Source of the DNA: Actinomadura sp. NBRC 104412 | GTDB lineage: Bacteria; Actinomycetota; Actinomycetes; Streptosporangiales; Streptosporangiaceae | Length of the DNA: 64,000 bases | NCBI RefSeq assembly: GCF_030269515.1 | Contig: NZ_BSTM01000006.1 | Span: 124,001-188,000 of the forward strand | Direction: 5' to 3' | Part shown: positions 39,986 through 50,294 of the stretch, piece after piece | Layout: each line of letters begins with the position of its first letter | Position numbering within the stretch: position 1 is the first letter of the stretch | Program-made: the position numbers and the translations under genes | Notes under the pieces: generated by a model | What the model was told of the DNA's origin: nothing | Seen by the model: only the letters and a program-made list of their open reading frames with translations | Database searches by the model: none

Positions 39986-40170
39986 CTGCCCGGATCCGGC
40001 TTGCGCCTTGAATGTCCCTGAACGTCCTGCAACGGCCCGTCGGCGCGCCCGTGATCGTGAAATATCGGGTTTGTTGGAGCACTGGTTATCTGCACGGAAC
40101 GTCGTGTCCACCGTGCCGGGTGACGCTTCTGGCGATCATCATCGAGCGCTGGAAGGGATCACCACCCGCC

Positions 40171-41874
40171 ATGACCGAGGTCTCCCGTACGCTCAACCGC
40201 AGATCGTTCCTCATCACCACCGGTTTGGCGGCCGGCTCCGCCGCCGTCGTTCCCGCCGCCATCCCTGGTGCCGCCCCCGCCCTCGCCGCCCACCGCGGCG
40301 GCGCCCTTCTCTCCGACCCGTTCACCCTGGGCGTCGCCTCCGGCGACCCGGACCACGAGGGCTTCGTGATCTGGACCCGGCTGGCGCTCCAGCCGCTGGC
40401 CGAGGACGGACTGGGCGGCATGCCGGGCAACGCCTTCGAGGTGGCCTGGGAGGTCGCCTCCGACGAGCGGTTCCGCCGGATCGAGCGTCGCGGCACCGCC
40501 CTCGCTCGTCCCGAGTCCGCGCACAGCGTGCACGTCGAGCTGAAGGGACTGCGGCACGGACGCGAGTACTGGTACCGGTTCCGCGTCGGAAACCACGTCT
40601 CCCCGGTCGGACGGGCCTTGACCGCGACCCGTCCCGACTCGCTGGGCCCGGACCTGCTGATGGCCTTCGTCTCCTGCTCCCAGTACGAGCACGGCCTGTT
40701 CACCGCGTACCGGCGGCTCGCCGAAGAGCACCCCGACCTGATCCTGCACCTGGGCGACTACCAGTACGAGTACCGGGCGGGCGTCTACACCATCCCCGGC
40801 GGCAACGTCCGCGACCACGCGGGACCGGAGACCGTCACCCTCGCCACCTACCGGCAGCGGCACGCCCAGTACAAGTCCGACCCCGACCTTCAGGCCGCGC
40901 ACCAGGCCGCGCCCTGGCTGGTGGTGTGGGACGACCACGAGACCGAGAACAACTGGGCCGGCGACATCCCCGAGGCGAACTCCGACACGCCCGATCCCGC
41001 CGCGTTCCGGGAGCGCCGCGCCGCCGCGTTCAAGGCGTACTACGAGAACATGCCGCTGCGCCGCGGCTCGGTGCCCCACGGCCCGGACATGCAGCTCTAC
41101 CGCCGCGTCCGGTGGGGCCGCCTGGTCAACTTCCACATGCTCGACACCCGCCAGTACCGCGACGACCAAGCCTGCGGCGACGGCTACAAGGACTGCCCCG
41201 CCGCCGTCGACCCGGCCCGCTCGATCACCGGCGAGGCCCAGGAGAAGTGGCTGCTGGACGGGTTCCGCCGCTCCGCCGCCCGCTGGGACATCCTCGGCCA
41301 GCAGGTGTTCTTCACCCAGCGCGACAACAACGCGGGCCCCCTCAAGGTCACCAGCATGGACTCCTGGGACGGCTACGTGGCCTCCCGGAACCGCATCACC
41401 AAGGGCTGGGTGGACGCCGGTGTCCGCAACGCCGTCGTGCTGACCGGCGACGTCCACGCGCACTGGGCCGCCGACATCAAGGCGGACTTCGACGACCCCG
41501 ACTCGGCCACCATCGGGTCCGAGCTGGTCTGCACCTCCATCACCAGCGGCGGCGACGGCGCCGACTCCGACCCCGCCACCCACCCGTTCCTCCAGATCAA
41601 CAAGCACCTGCGCTTCCACAACAACCAGCGCGGCTACGTGATCAGCCGGATCGGCAGGAAGGAGATGCGCTCGGACTTCAAGACGCTTCCCACCGTCAGG
41701 ACCGCCGACGCGCAGGCCACCACCAAGGCCACCTTCGTCATCGAGGACCGCGTCCCCGGTCTTGAGCAGACCTATCTGCGGCCCCTGCCGCGGTCGGCCG
41801 CGCCGAAGGCCGCGGCGAAGTCCGACGAGCAGATCATCCGGGAGACCATCGAGAACGAGACCCGCAGGCCCTGA
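40171..41874 (+). CDS. phoD: PhoD-family alkaline phosphatase/phosphodiesterase, Tat-exported
   Basis: Secreted Ca/Fe-dependent phosphatase that releases phosphate from esters and possibly teichoic acids. The 567-residue protein has a twin-arginine signal (LNRRSFLITTGLAAGSAAVVP), an N-terminal beta-sandwich domain (FTLGVASGDPDHEGFVIWTRLA), and the metal centre motifs SCSQYEHGLFTAY, LHLGDYQYEY, VWDDHETENNW and VVLTGDVHAHWAAD. ATG 40171 is preceded by GGAAGGGA; an earlier in-frame ATG at 40012 lacks such a site. I saw no GTTCACC-type PHO box. The 185 bases between the upstream terminator and the start may hold its own promoter. Confidence 0.92.
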   Translation: MTEVSRTLNRRSFLITTGLAAGSAAVVPAAIPGAAPALAAHRGGALLSDPFTLGVASGDPDHEGFVIWTRLALQPLAEDGLGGMPGNAFEVAWEVASDERFRRIERRGTALARPESAHSVHVELKGLRHGREYWYRFRVGNHVSPVGRALTATRPDSLGPDLLMAFVSCSQYEHGLFTAYRRLAEEHPDLILHLGDYQYEYRAGVYTIPGGNVRDHAGPETVTLATYRQRHAQYKSDPDLQAAHQAAPWLVVWDDHETENNWAGDIPEANSDTPDPAAFRERRAAAFKAYYENMPLRRGSVPHGPDMQLYRRVRWGRLVNFHMLDTRQYRDDQACGDGYKDCPAAVDPARSITGEAQEKWLLDGFRRSAARWDILGQQVFFTQRDNNAGPLKVTSMDSWDGYVASRNRITKGWVDAGVRNAVVLTGDVHAHWAADIKADFDDPDSATIGSELVCTSITSGGDGADSDPATHPFLQINKHLRFHNNQRGYVISRIGRKEMRSDFKTLPTVRTADAQATTKATFVIEDRVPGLEQTYLRPLPRSAAPKAAAKSDEQIIRETIENETRRP

Positions 41875-41879
41875 CCCGT

Positions 41880-41917
41880 CCCGGCCCCGTCCCCCGCCTC
41901 CGGGGCACGGGGCCGGG
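41880..41917. terminator. Convergent terminator between phoD and ligase gene
   Basis: Perfect 11-bp arms CCCGGCCCCGT (41880-41890) and ACGGGGCCGGG (41907-41917), with a further CCCC/GGGG stem inside. It starts 6 bases after phoD and ends 2 bases before the last codon of the opposing ligase gene, so it probably serves both. Confidence 0.8.
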
Positions 41918-41918
41918 C

Positions 41919-43004
41919 CTACTGATGCTGATGCGGGCCGGCGAAGATGTCGTCCAGGTCGTAGTCGACCGGCACCTCAAGCTGGTCGTAGGTGCAGGAC
42001 TCCGGGGTGCGGTCGGGGCGCCAGCGGCGGAACCGCGCGGTGTGCCGGATGCGCTCGCCCTCCATGCCCTCGTAGGCGACCTCGGCCACCAGCTCGGGAC
42101 GCAGGGCCACCCAGCTCAGATCCTTCTTGCCGGTCCAGCGGGAGACCGCGCCCGGCATCCGGTCGCCGGTGGCCTCCGGGTCGGCCTGGCGGGCCCAGTT
42201 CTCCCAGGGATGGCCGGTGTAGTCCCGCATCCGGTAGGGCTCGAGCTCCTCGACGAGCTCGGCGCGGCGCTTCATCGTGAACGACGCCGCGACCCCGACG
42301 TGCTGGAGACGGCCCTCGGAGTCGTAGAGGCCGAGCAGCAGCGAGCCCACGATCGGCCCGGACTTGTGCCACCGGAAGCCCGCCACCACGCAGTCGGCGG
42401 TGCGCTCGTGCTTGACCTTGAACAGCACCCGCCTGTCGGGCTCGTAGACCAGGTCGAGCGGCTTGGCGATCACGCCGTCCAGGCCGGCGCCCTCGAACTC
42501 CTCGAACCAGCGCAGCGCCGTCTCGTAGGAGTCGGACGCGGGCGTGACATGGATCGGCGCGTTCACCGACCCCAGCGTGTCGACCAGCCGCCGCCGCCGC
42601 TCGCCCAGCGGCACCTCCATCAGCGACTCGTCGCCCAGGGCCAGCAGGTCGAAGGCGATGAAGGACGCCGGGATCTGCTCGGAGAGCAGCTTGATCCGGG
42701 ACGCGGCCGGGTGGATGCGCCACTGGAGCCGCTCGAAGTCGAGCTGCGAGCCGTTGCGCAGCACGATCTCGCCGTCCACGACGCAGCGCTCGGGCAGCTC
42801 CCGCTTGACCGCCTCGACGAGCTCGGGGAAGTAACGGGTCAGCGGGCGCTCGCCGCGGCTGGACAGCTCCACCTCGTCGCCGTCGCGGAACACGATGCAC
42901 CGGAAGCCGTCCCACTTCGGCTCGTACAGCACATCGCCCTTGGGCATGGTCTTGACCGCCTTGGCCAGCATGGGCGACAGCGGCGGGCTGATCGGCAGGT
43001 CCAT
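41919..43004 (-). CDS. ligC: ATP-dependent DNA ligase (LigC type)
   Basis: Seals DNA ends using ATP. The 361-residue protein has the adenylation motif EPKWDGFR with the nucleophile Lys30, ELSSRGERPLTRYFPE (motif with conserved Arg), VVDGEIVL (motif III-like), LDGVIAKPLDLVYEPDRRVLFKVKHERTADCVVAGFRW (motifs IV and V, residues about 180-220) and a C-terminal OB fold. Together with the stand-alone LigD polymerase at 33571-34659 it could perform Ku-dependent end joining with separate polypeptides, or ribonucleotide-excision repair as proposed for mycobacterial LigC. Function of the ligase itself is certain. Confidence 0.94.
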   Translation of the reverse strand: MDLPISPPLSPMLAKAVKTMPKGDVLYEPKWDGFRCIVFRDGDEVELSSRGERPLTRYFPELVEAVKRELPERCVVDGEIVLRNGSQLDFERLQWRIHPAASRIKLLSEQIPASFIAFDLLALGDESLMEVPLGERRRRLVDTLGSVNAPIHVTPASDSYETALRWFEEFEGAGLDGVIAKPLDLVYEPDRRVLFKVKHERTADCVVAGFRWHKSGPIVGSLLLGLYDSEGRLQHVGVAASFTMKRRAELVEELEPYRMRDYTGHPWENWARQADPEATGDRMPGAVSRWTGKKDLSWVALRPELVAEVAYEGMEGERIRHTARFRRWRPDRTPESCTYDQLEVPVDYDLDDIFAGPHQHQ

Positions 43005-43067
43005 GGCCCCATCTTGCTCCCTACCACTGACGATGTGCCTTCCCGGGGCGCCCTAAGATCCGTTCTC

Positions 43068-43769
43068 ATGCGCCGACTGCTGCCCGAGCCCCCCGCCCGC
43101 ACCGACCCGTGGGAGGCGTACGCGGACGTCCCGGGCGTGCGCGTCGGCATGGTGATGAGCGTGGACGGCTCGGCCACCGACGCCGAGGGCTGGACCGACG
43201 GGCTGGGCGGGGAGGCCGACTTCCGGGTGTTCCGGACGCTGCGGGCGCTGGCGGACGTGATCCTGGTCGGCGCCGGAACCGCCCGCACCGGCAGGCTCGG
43301 CCCGGCACGGCTGGGGAGCGGGCTGCGGCACCGGCGCGGCGGCCCGCCCGCGCCGATCGCGGTGGTGAGCCGGTCGCTGGACCTGGACTGGACGCTGCCG
43401 CTGTTCACCGCGGCCGAGACCCCGACGATCGTGGTGACCTCGCGGGCCGCCGCCGCGGCGTCCCGCACCCCCGAGGCGGTGCGGGTCGTGACGGCGGGGG
43501 AGGAGGACGTCGATCTTCGGGCGGGCGTGCGCGCCCTCCGGGCCGAGTATCCGAGGCTGTTGTGCGAGGGCGGGCCGTCGCTGGTCGGCTCCCTGCTCAG
43601 AAAGGGTCTGGTGGACGAGCTGTGCCTCAGCGTCGCCCCGACCCTCCTGGGCGGCGACCACCACACCCGGCTCGTGAGCGGGCTCCCCGCCGAGGTCGCG
43701 CTGGATCCCGCCGCCGTCTACCTGGACGAGGGCGTGCTGTTCCTGCGTTACGCCGTCGCCCGTACGTAG
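43068..43769 (+). CDS. RibD C-terminal-type pyrimidine reductase
   Basis: Reductase of the dihydrofolate-reductase fold as in the C-terminal half of RibD, which reduces a ribosylated pyrimidine with NADPH. The 233-residue protein has VGMVMSVDGSATDA near the start, ADVILVGAGTARTG, APIAVVSRSLDLDW, RLLCEGGPSLVGSLL and DELCLSVAPTLLGG. No deaminase domain or riboflavin genes are nearby, so riboflavin synthesis is not certain. It is paralogous to the next, opposing gene, and the 3' ends overlap by 22 bases. Confidence 0.85.
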   Translation: MRRLLPEPPARTDPWEAYADVPGVRVGMVMSVDGSATDAEGWTDGLGGEADFRVFRTLRALADVILVGAGTARTGRLGPARLGSGLRHRRGGPPAPIAVVSRSLDLDWTLPLFTAAETPTIVVTSRAAAAASRTPEAVRVVTAGEEDVDLRAGVRALRAEYPRLLCEGGPSLVGSLLRKGLVDELCLSVAPTLLGGDHHTRLVSGLPAEVALDPAAVYLDEGVLFLRYAVART

Positions 43770-44506
43770 CGGAGGAAGAGGAAGCCCTCGTCCTCTGCGT
43801 CCACGAGGGCGTGGACCAGGCGCAGCCCGGCGCGGGCGCCGGGAAGGGGAGGCCCGTTCAGGACGCGCTGAGAGGCGCCCGCCGCCAGGACGGGGCTCAG
43901 CGTCAGGCACAGCTCGTCCAGCAGGCCCGCCGCCGCGATCTGCGCGAGGACATGCGGCCCGCCCTCGCAGAGCAGCCGCCTGTACCCGCGTTCGGCCATC
44001 TGGGCGAACGCGGAGCCGAAGTCGACGCTTCCGGTGCCCGCGACGATGACCTCGGCGCGCTCGCGGGCGGCTTCGAGCCGCGCCGGGTCGGCGCCCTGGA
44101 CGGTCAGCACCATCGTCGCGGCATCGGGGGCGGCCTCGGTGAAGATGGGGGAGCCGAAGTCGAGGTCGAGCGACCTCGACACGATGGCGATCGCGGGCGT
44201 GGCGGGGCGTCCCTCGCGCAGCCGCCCCCAGGACGGGCCGGGACGGGCCGGGCCGTAGCCCTCCGCCCGAACCGTCCCGGCTCCCACGACGACCGCGTCG
44301 CACAGCCCGCGGAGCAAGGCGAACAACTCCCGGTCGGCCGCGCAGCCGAGGCCCCCGCTGCGTCCTTCCAGGGCGGCGGCGCCGTCCGCGCTCGCGATCA
44401 TGTTCGCCCGCACCCATGTCCCGTCCCGGGACGCGCCGGGCGGGTAGGCGTAGGCCGCGGCCACGTCGACCGTGCTCGGATCAGGGGACAGCCGCCGCAT
44501 CCGCAT
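43748..44506 (-). CDS. RibD C-terminal-type pyrimidine reductase, convergent paralogue
   Basis: A 252-residue relative of the gene at 43068-43769, sharing MIASADGAAALEG, DAVVVGAGTVRAEGYGPA, IAIVSRSLDLDFGSP, RRLLCEGGPHVLAQI, LDELCLTLSPVLAAG and a near-identical C-terminal EGxLFLRYxxA. The two genes point at each other and end within one another, an inverted paralogue pair. I start at ATG 44506 (two Met codons two residues apart are possible). Substrate and cofactor are as uncertain as for the first copy. Confidence 0.85.
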   Translation of the reverse strand: MRMRRLSPDPSTVDVAAAYAYPPGASRDGTWVRANMIASADGAAALEGRSGGLGCAADRELFALLRGLCDAVVVGAGTVRAEGYGPARPGPSWGRLREGRPATPAIAIVSRSLDLDFGSPIFTEAAPDAATMVLTVQGADPARLEAARERAEVIVAGTGSVDFGSAFAQMAERGYRRLLCEGGPHVLAQIAAAGLLDELCLTLSPVLAAGASQRVLNGPPLPGARAGLRLVHALVDAEDEGFLFLRYVRATA

Positions 44507-44671
44507 GCGCGTCAAGCTACTGCACCCGGCCCCCGCGCCGAGGATCCGTGTACGCAACGGTCACATTTCATAACGGTCTGTGGTGCGTTCCGTGCGTTTC
44601 CGGCATGTCGGTGGACGGTTGGGAGGACACTACGGCCAGGGGACGGACAACCGCACCGAAGGGGGAACGGG

Positions 44672-45085
44672 GTGGAGTTCGTGGCGCTCGGCGCCTGGAT
44701 TCTCGCCGCTGTGGGAGGAACGCGTCTGATGGCCGCCCGGACGGCGCAGGGGGGGCTGTTCCGGCATCCGACGAAGGTGACGCCCTTCCCGTTGCTGGTC
44801 ACGGTGGGACATCCCGCCGCGGCGATGGTCGGGCTGGCGGCATGGGTCGCCCTCCTGGTGACGGGGCGGTCCTGGTGCGCCTGGGTGGCCTTCGCCGCCC
44901 TGGTCGTCGTCATCATCGAGGGGTTCATGCTGTTCACCCGCTGGCTCGTGGGCCAGACCGGCGGGCGCCACGCCAAGGGCACCGACGAGGTCTTCCCCGC
45001 CACGGCCGTCGCCGTCCACGGCATCGCGGCGGCGGCGACGCTCGTGCTGGTGTTCCTGACCGCCATCCGCGTCGGGACCGGGTGA
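44672..45085 (+). CDS. Small integral membrane protein, four predicted helices
   Basis: I do not recognise a named family. The 137-residue protein has four hydrophobic segments (EFVALGAWILAAVGGTRL, LLVTVGHPAAAMVGLAAWV, WVAFAALVVVIIEGFMLF, VHGIAAAATLVLVFLTAI) and a polar loop with RHAKGTDEVFPATA before the last. A His sits in each of helices 2 and 4 (VGHPA, AVHGI), a placement that could bind haem or metal, but this is speculative. GTG 44672 has GGGGGAACGG upstream. Convergent with glgX. Confidence 0.75.
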   Translation: MEFVALGAWILAAVGGTRLMAARTAQGGLFRHPTKVTPFPLLVTVGHPAAAMVGLAAWVALLVTGRSWCAWVAFAALVVVIIEGFMLFTRWLVGQTGGRHAKGTDEVFPATAVAVHGIAAAATLVLVFLTAIRVGTG

Positions 45086-45099
45086 GGCCGCCGCGGGCG

Positions 45100-47211
<2,112 letters not shown>

Positions 47212-47253
47212 CTGTTCACCTCTCGGCTCCGTCGTGGCGTGAGCCTTTGATTC

Positions 47254-47721
47254 CTACCCGCCTGCCTGTGGCACGGTACACCCCGGCCAGGGGAACTCCG
47301 CCCACACGACGGTGCCGGACCCACGGCGCTCGGCTCCCCAGGCCAGGCTGAGGGCGTCCACCACCTGCAGCCCGCGCCCGCTCTCGCCGTCGTCGCCGGG
47401 GCGGGTGAGCCGCGGCGTGCCCGGTCCGCCCTGGTCGGCCAGCTCAAGCCGGAGCAGCCCGCCGCCGGTGAGGAGGGTCATGGTGACATGGCCGTGGCCG
47501 TTCTCGCGGGACGGGTGCCCGGACCGGGAGTGCCGGACGGCGTTGGTGAACAGCTCGCTGGCCACGACGGTGAGCTCGTACAGGCCGGGGAAGCCGGGGC
47601 CGAGCAGGGCGCGCGCGTACCGGCGCACCAGGCACGCGGCCGGCTCGATGCCGGGAAGGACGACGGAGCCGAGGACGGTGAGGGGGAGGTCCAGGGGAAC
47701 GTCTTCCGCTTGGGATGACAC
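47254..47721 (-). CDS. Anti-sigma-factor-type serine kinase/ATP-binding protein (RsbW-like)
   Basis: A 155-residue single-domain GHKL ATPase. The N box is ASELFTNAVRHS and the G boxes are LADQGGPG and GRGLQVVDALSLAWG. Such stand-alone domains are numerous in actinobacteria and either hold sigma factors or phosphorylate anti-anti-sigma partners; no partner lies beside it. GTG 47721 has AAAGGAGA six bases upstream. A perfect palindrome resembling the one before acnA lies 124 bases upstream. Confidence 0.85.
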   Translation of the reverse strand: MSSQAEDVPLDLPLTVLGSVVLPGIEPAACLVRRYARALLGPGFPGLYELTVVASELFTNAVRHSRSGHPSRENGHGHVTMTLLTGGGLLRLELADQGGPGTPRLTRPGDDGESGRGLQVVDALSLAWGAERRGSGTVVWAEFPWPGCTVPQAGG

Positions 47722-47844
47722 GCGCCGTCTCCTTTCCGTGAGCGGGCTCCTGGGAGGGACCGGCCCACCACGAAGTACGTCCGGCCGGGGGGGTTCGCGT
47801 CGCGTCGGAGGCCGAAAACTTCCACCTATGCGGACCCTGCCGTC

Positions 47845-47858
47845 TCTTGACATCAAGA
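47845..47858. promoter_or_regulatory. Perfect palindrome TCTTGA-CA-TCAAGA
   Basis: Six-base perfect arms around CA, in the 168-base gap upstream of the RsbW-like gene and downstream of the acetyltransferase gene. It closely matches the sequence at 11-24 upstream of acnA, which suggests a common regulator of the two genes. The TTGACA inside could also serve as a -35 element. Confidence 0.45.
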
Positions 47859-47889
47859 TGACTGTGCGGAGAACCGGCCGTCCCGCGCG

Positions 47890-48507
47890 TCACTCCGAAC
47901 GATCCGCGTCACTCCAGACGATCTCGTCCCCGGAGCGCTCATCCGTCGGCCGCAGCCCGGCGCGGCGGGCGACGGCGGCCGACGCCAGGTTGTCCGGGTG
48001 GATGCTGGCGACGATGTCGCGGACGCCGTTGTGGCGCAGCCAGTCCACCAGGCCGCGGGCGGCCTCGGTGGCGAAGCCGAACCCCTGGTAGGGCATCCCG
48101 ATCACCCATGCCACCGCGGCGCGCGGGCCGCCGTCCCCGGACATCACCGTGGCCTGGACGGTGCCCACGGCCTGCCCGTCCCGGCGGCGGCGCACGATCC
48201 AGTTGAGCCAGCGCTCCCCGTGGTAGGGGGAGGGACCGGCGACCAGGCGCTCGTACCTGGCGCGCAGCTCCTCCAGCGTGAGCGGTTCGCCGCCGATGTA
48301 GCGGTGCAGCCGGATGTCGTCGAGGACCGCCGCCATCTCCTCGGCATGGTGGACGCCCAGCGGCTCCAGCCGCAGGCGCGTCGTCTCGATGGTCTTCGTG
48401 GTCCCGTCCCCGCCCCTGTCGCCGTCAGATCGCCTGCACCGCGAGCCGCCGGGTCCACGTACCTTCCGGGTGACGCTGGGGGTCCACCCACAGCGCGGGC
48501 TGGGCAC
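47890..48507 (-). CDS. GNAT-family N-acetyltransferase (RimJ/RimL type)
   Basis: A 205-residue frame with the acetyltransferase fold from about residue 40: TIETTRLRLEPLGVHHAEEMAAVLDD, WIVRRRRDGQAVGTVQATVM, AWVIGMPYQGFGFATEAARGLVDWL (the acetyl-CoA motif) and IHPDNLASAAVARRAGLRP (residues 40-195). The target is not known. The only standard start in frame is GTG 48507, 83 bases inside the upstream DUF4262 gene, which gives an odd basic leader. A shorter product from a rare start near 48395 would fit the family better. Confidence 0.8.
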   Translation of the reverse strand: MPSPRCGWTPSVTRKVRGPGGSRCRRSDGDRGGDGTTKTIETTRLRLEPLGVHHAEEMAAVLDDIRLHRYIGGEPLTLEELRARYERLVAGPSPYHGERWLNWIVRRRRDGQAVGTVQATVMSGDGGPRAAVAWVIGMPYQGFGFATEAARGLVDWLRHNGVRDIVASIHPDNLASAAVARRAGLRPTDERSGDEIVWSDADRSE

Positions 48508-48988
48508 GGCGGTACACGCCGCCGGCCCCCGCGTCCCAGGGGAAGAGGCCCTGCGGGTCCGGCCACACTACCTGGAGGAACGGGATGGGGGTGCGCCGGT
48601 AGAACGCCAGGGCACCGCCGAAGGCGGCCTCGTACCAGAGCGGGCCGGCGGCGCGGAACACCACAGGCCAGCCGCGCAGGACGTCCTCGCGCCGCTCGCC
48701 GTCGCCGGGCGCCCGCCCCTCGGCGGCCTGCCGTCCGAGCGTGTTGAGGATCTCCTCCATCTCGTAGACGTCGCCGCCGAACATCGCCAGCTCGGGGGAG
48801 TCGTGACTGTGCCAGAGCCCGATGGTGTAGGCCCAGCCGGGGCCCGCGTCGGTGGCGGGGATCAGTACCACGCTCCAGCCGTACTGGGTGACGTGGACGA
48901 TGGTGCGGAGCTGGAAGTTGTCGAGCCGGTCGCGGTCGCCGTAGTCATGGCAGATGATGCAGGCGCATGCGGGACGGCCGTCGGGCAT
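48425..48988 (-). CDS. DUF4262 domain protein
   Basis: A 187-residue protein of the DUF4262 family, whose function is unknown. It has CACIICHDYGDRDRLDNFQLRTIVHVTQYGW at the start (with a possible metal site of Cys and His residues), AYTIGLWHSHDSPELAMFGGD in the middle, and LPFLQVVWPDPQGLFPWDAG-like sequence at the end. ATG 48988 gives the usual N terminus (MPDGRPACACIICHDYG); a start at 49069 would add a poor leader. Its 3' end overlaps the acetyltransferase frame. Confidence 0.85.
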   Translation of the reverse strand: MPDGRPACACIICHDYGDRDRLDNFQLRTIVHVTQYGWSVVLIPATDAGPGWAYTIGLWHSHDSPELAMFGGDVYEMEEILNTLGRQAAEGRAPGDGERREDVLRGWPVVFRAAGPLWYEAAFGGALAFYRRTPIPFLQVVWPDPQGLFPWDAGAGGVYRRAQPALWVDPQRHPEGTWTRRLAVQAI

Positions 48989-49089
48989 GTCGTCCAGCTT
49001 ACGGCGGGTTGATCGCCGGTCGGCGATCACCGTGCCCGCGGCGCCCGGACCCCCCCCAGCGGGGTGCAAATTGCGACGAAAATGGCAGG

Positions 49090-50274
49090 TCAGCGCTTTG
49101 GCAGTGCCGGCGCCGCCGTCAGGACGTTCCCGTCGTGGAAGCCGAAGGCCGCCCCCTCGGAACGGTACAAATCCGCGTAGGTCTCCACCCGGTCGCGATC
49201 CAGCTCGACACCCAGACCCGGCCCCGTGGGCACAGAAATCTCACCGTTGAGATAGCCGTCCACCCCGCCGCCGAACCCCCGGGTGACGTCGTCGGCGAGG
49301 AGCGCCCCGTACCCCTGGTTGGCGTACCGGAAGGTGGGCGTGGCGGCGATGACGTGGACGGCGGCGGCCAAGGCCACCCCCAGCTCGCCCAGGCTGTGCT
49401 TGACCACCGGCAGGCCGGCGGCCTCGCAGATGCCGGCCGAGCGCTTGAGGTTGAGCAGGCCGCCGTCCATCTGGTTGTCCGCCGACAGCACGTCGGCGGC
49501 GCCCGCGCGAATCACGGCGAGCTGGTCCTGCCGGGTCCAGCTCGCCTCGTTGGCCAGCAGCGGCGTGCCCACCCTGGCGCGCACGTAGGCCATCTCGTCG
49601 AGGTTGCGCCCCGACACCGGCTGCTCGACCAGCTCAAGCCCGTACCGCTCCAGCTCGCTGATCATCCGTATCGCGGTGCCCGGCGACCACGCCTCGTTGG
49701 CGTCCACCCGCAGCAGCGCGTCCGGCCCCGCGCCCGAGCGCAGCGCCTCCACCCGTTCCAGGTCGCGCCGCGGATCGTCGGCGCCGACCTTCAGGTAGCA
49801 GGTGGAGAAGCCGGCCGCCGTCGCCCGCTTGGCCTCGGCCTCCACCTCGGCGGGCTCGGCGCGGGCCACGTAGTAGAAGAACGCGACGCTGTCCCGGAAC
49901 CGGCCGCCGAGCAGGTTCACCAGCGGCTGCCCGCTCACCTTGCCCAGGATGTCCCAGCACGCCGTCTCCACCGCGGCGATGGCCGGGCTGGTCATCCTGA
50001 CGTGATGCCAGGTGCCGACCAGGTCGATCCGGCGGGCCAGCGCCTCGATCCGTAGCGGGTCCGCGCCCACCACCAGCGGCTCGATGCCGCGCAGCACCGC
50101 CAGCACCACGTCCGCCGACGGGTAGGCCGACGCCTCGCCCAGGCCGGTGACGCCCTCGTCGGTCTCCACCTCGATCAGGACGCTCACCTGGCCGCGGCGG
50201 CGCCCGAACGCCCAGATCTCGTCGGTGCGGAACGGCACCGCCACCGGGGTGGCGCGCAGCGCGGTGATGCGCAT
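49090..50274 (-). CDS. Enolase-superfamily enzyme (mandelate racemase/muconate-lactonizing type)
   Basis: A 394-residue enzyme that should abstract an alpha proton from a carboxylate and stabilise the enolate with Mg. It shows the capping domain (ALRATPVAVPFRTDE, GEASAYPSADVV), the base Lys in CYLKVGADD (the first Lys of the usual KxK is Tyr), metal ligands in LLRVDANEAW, LELVEQPV and LSADNQMDGG, and a His in VVKHSLGE at the mandelate-racemase base position. ATG 50274 has GGAGAG. It is 20 bases after the M24 gene and therefore probably in one operon with it. Substrate unknown. Confidence 0.88.
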   Translation of the reverse strand: MRITALRATPVAVPFRTDEIWAFGRRRGQVSVLIEVETDEGVTGLGEASAYPSADVVLAVLRGIEPLVVGADPLRIEALARRIDLVGTWHHVRMTSPAIAAVETACWDILGKVSGQPLVNLLGGRFRDSVAFFYYVARAEPAEVEAEAKRATAAGFSTCYLKVGADDPRRDLERVEALRSGAGPDALLRVDANEAWSPGTAIRMISELERYGLELVEQPVSGRNLDEMAYVRARVGTPLLANEASWTRQDQLAVIRAGAADVLSADNQMDGGLLNLKRSAGICEAAGLPVVKHSLGELGVALAAAVHVIAATPTFRYANQGYGALLADDVTRGFGGGVDGYLNGEISVPTGPGLGVELDRDRVETYADLYRSEGAAFGFHDGNVLTAAPALPKR

Positions 50275-50294
50275 GGGTCTCTCCTGTCCAGGGG

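Noticed and set aside
39881..40021. A 46-codon frame starting ATG just after the promoter between helD and phoD
   Set aside because: Only about half of its first 20 codons end in G or C, far below real genes here; the frame runs through the terminator, and the ATG lies slightly upstream of the expected transcript start. A noncoding RNA is the better reading.
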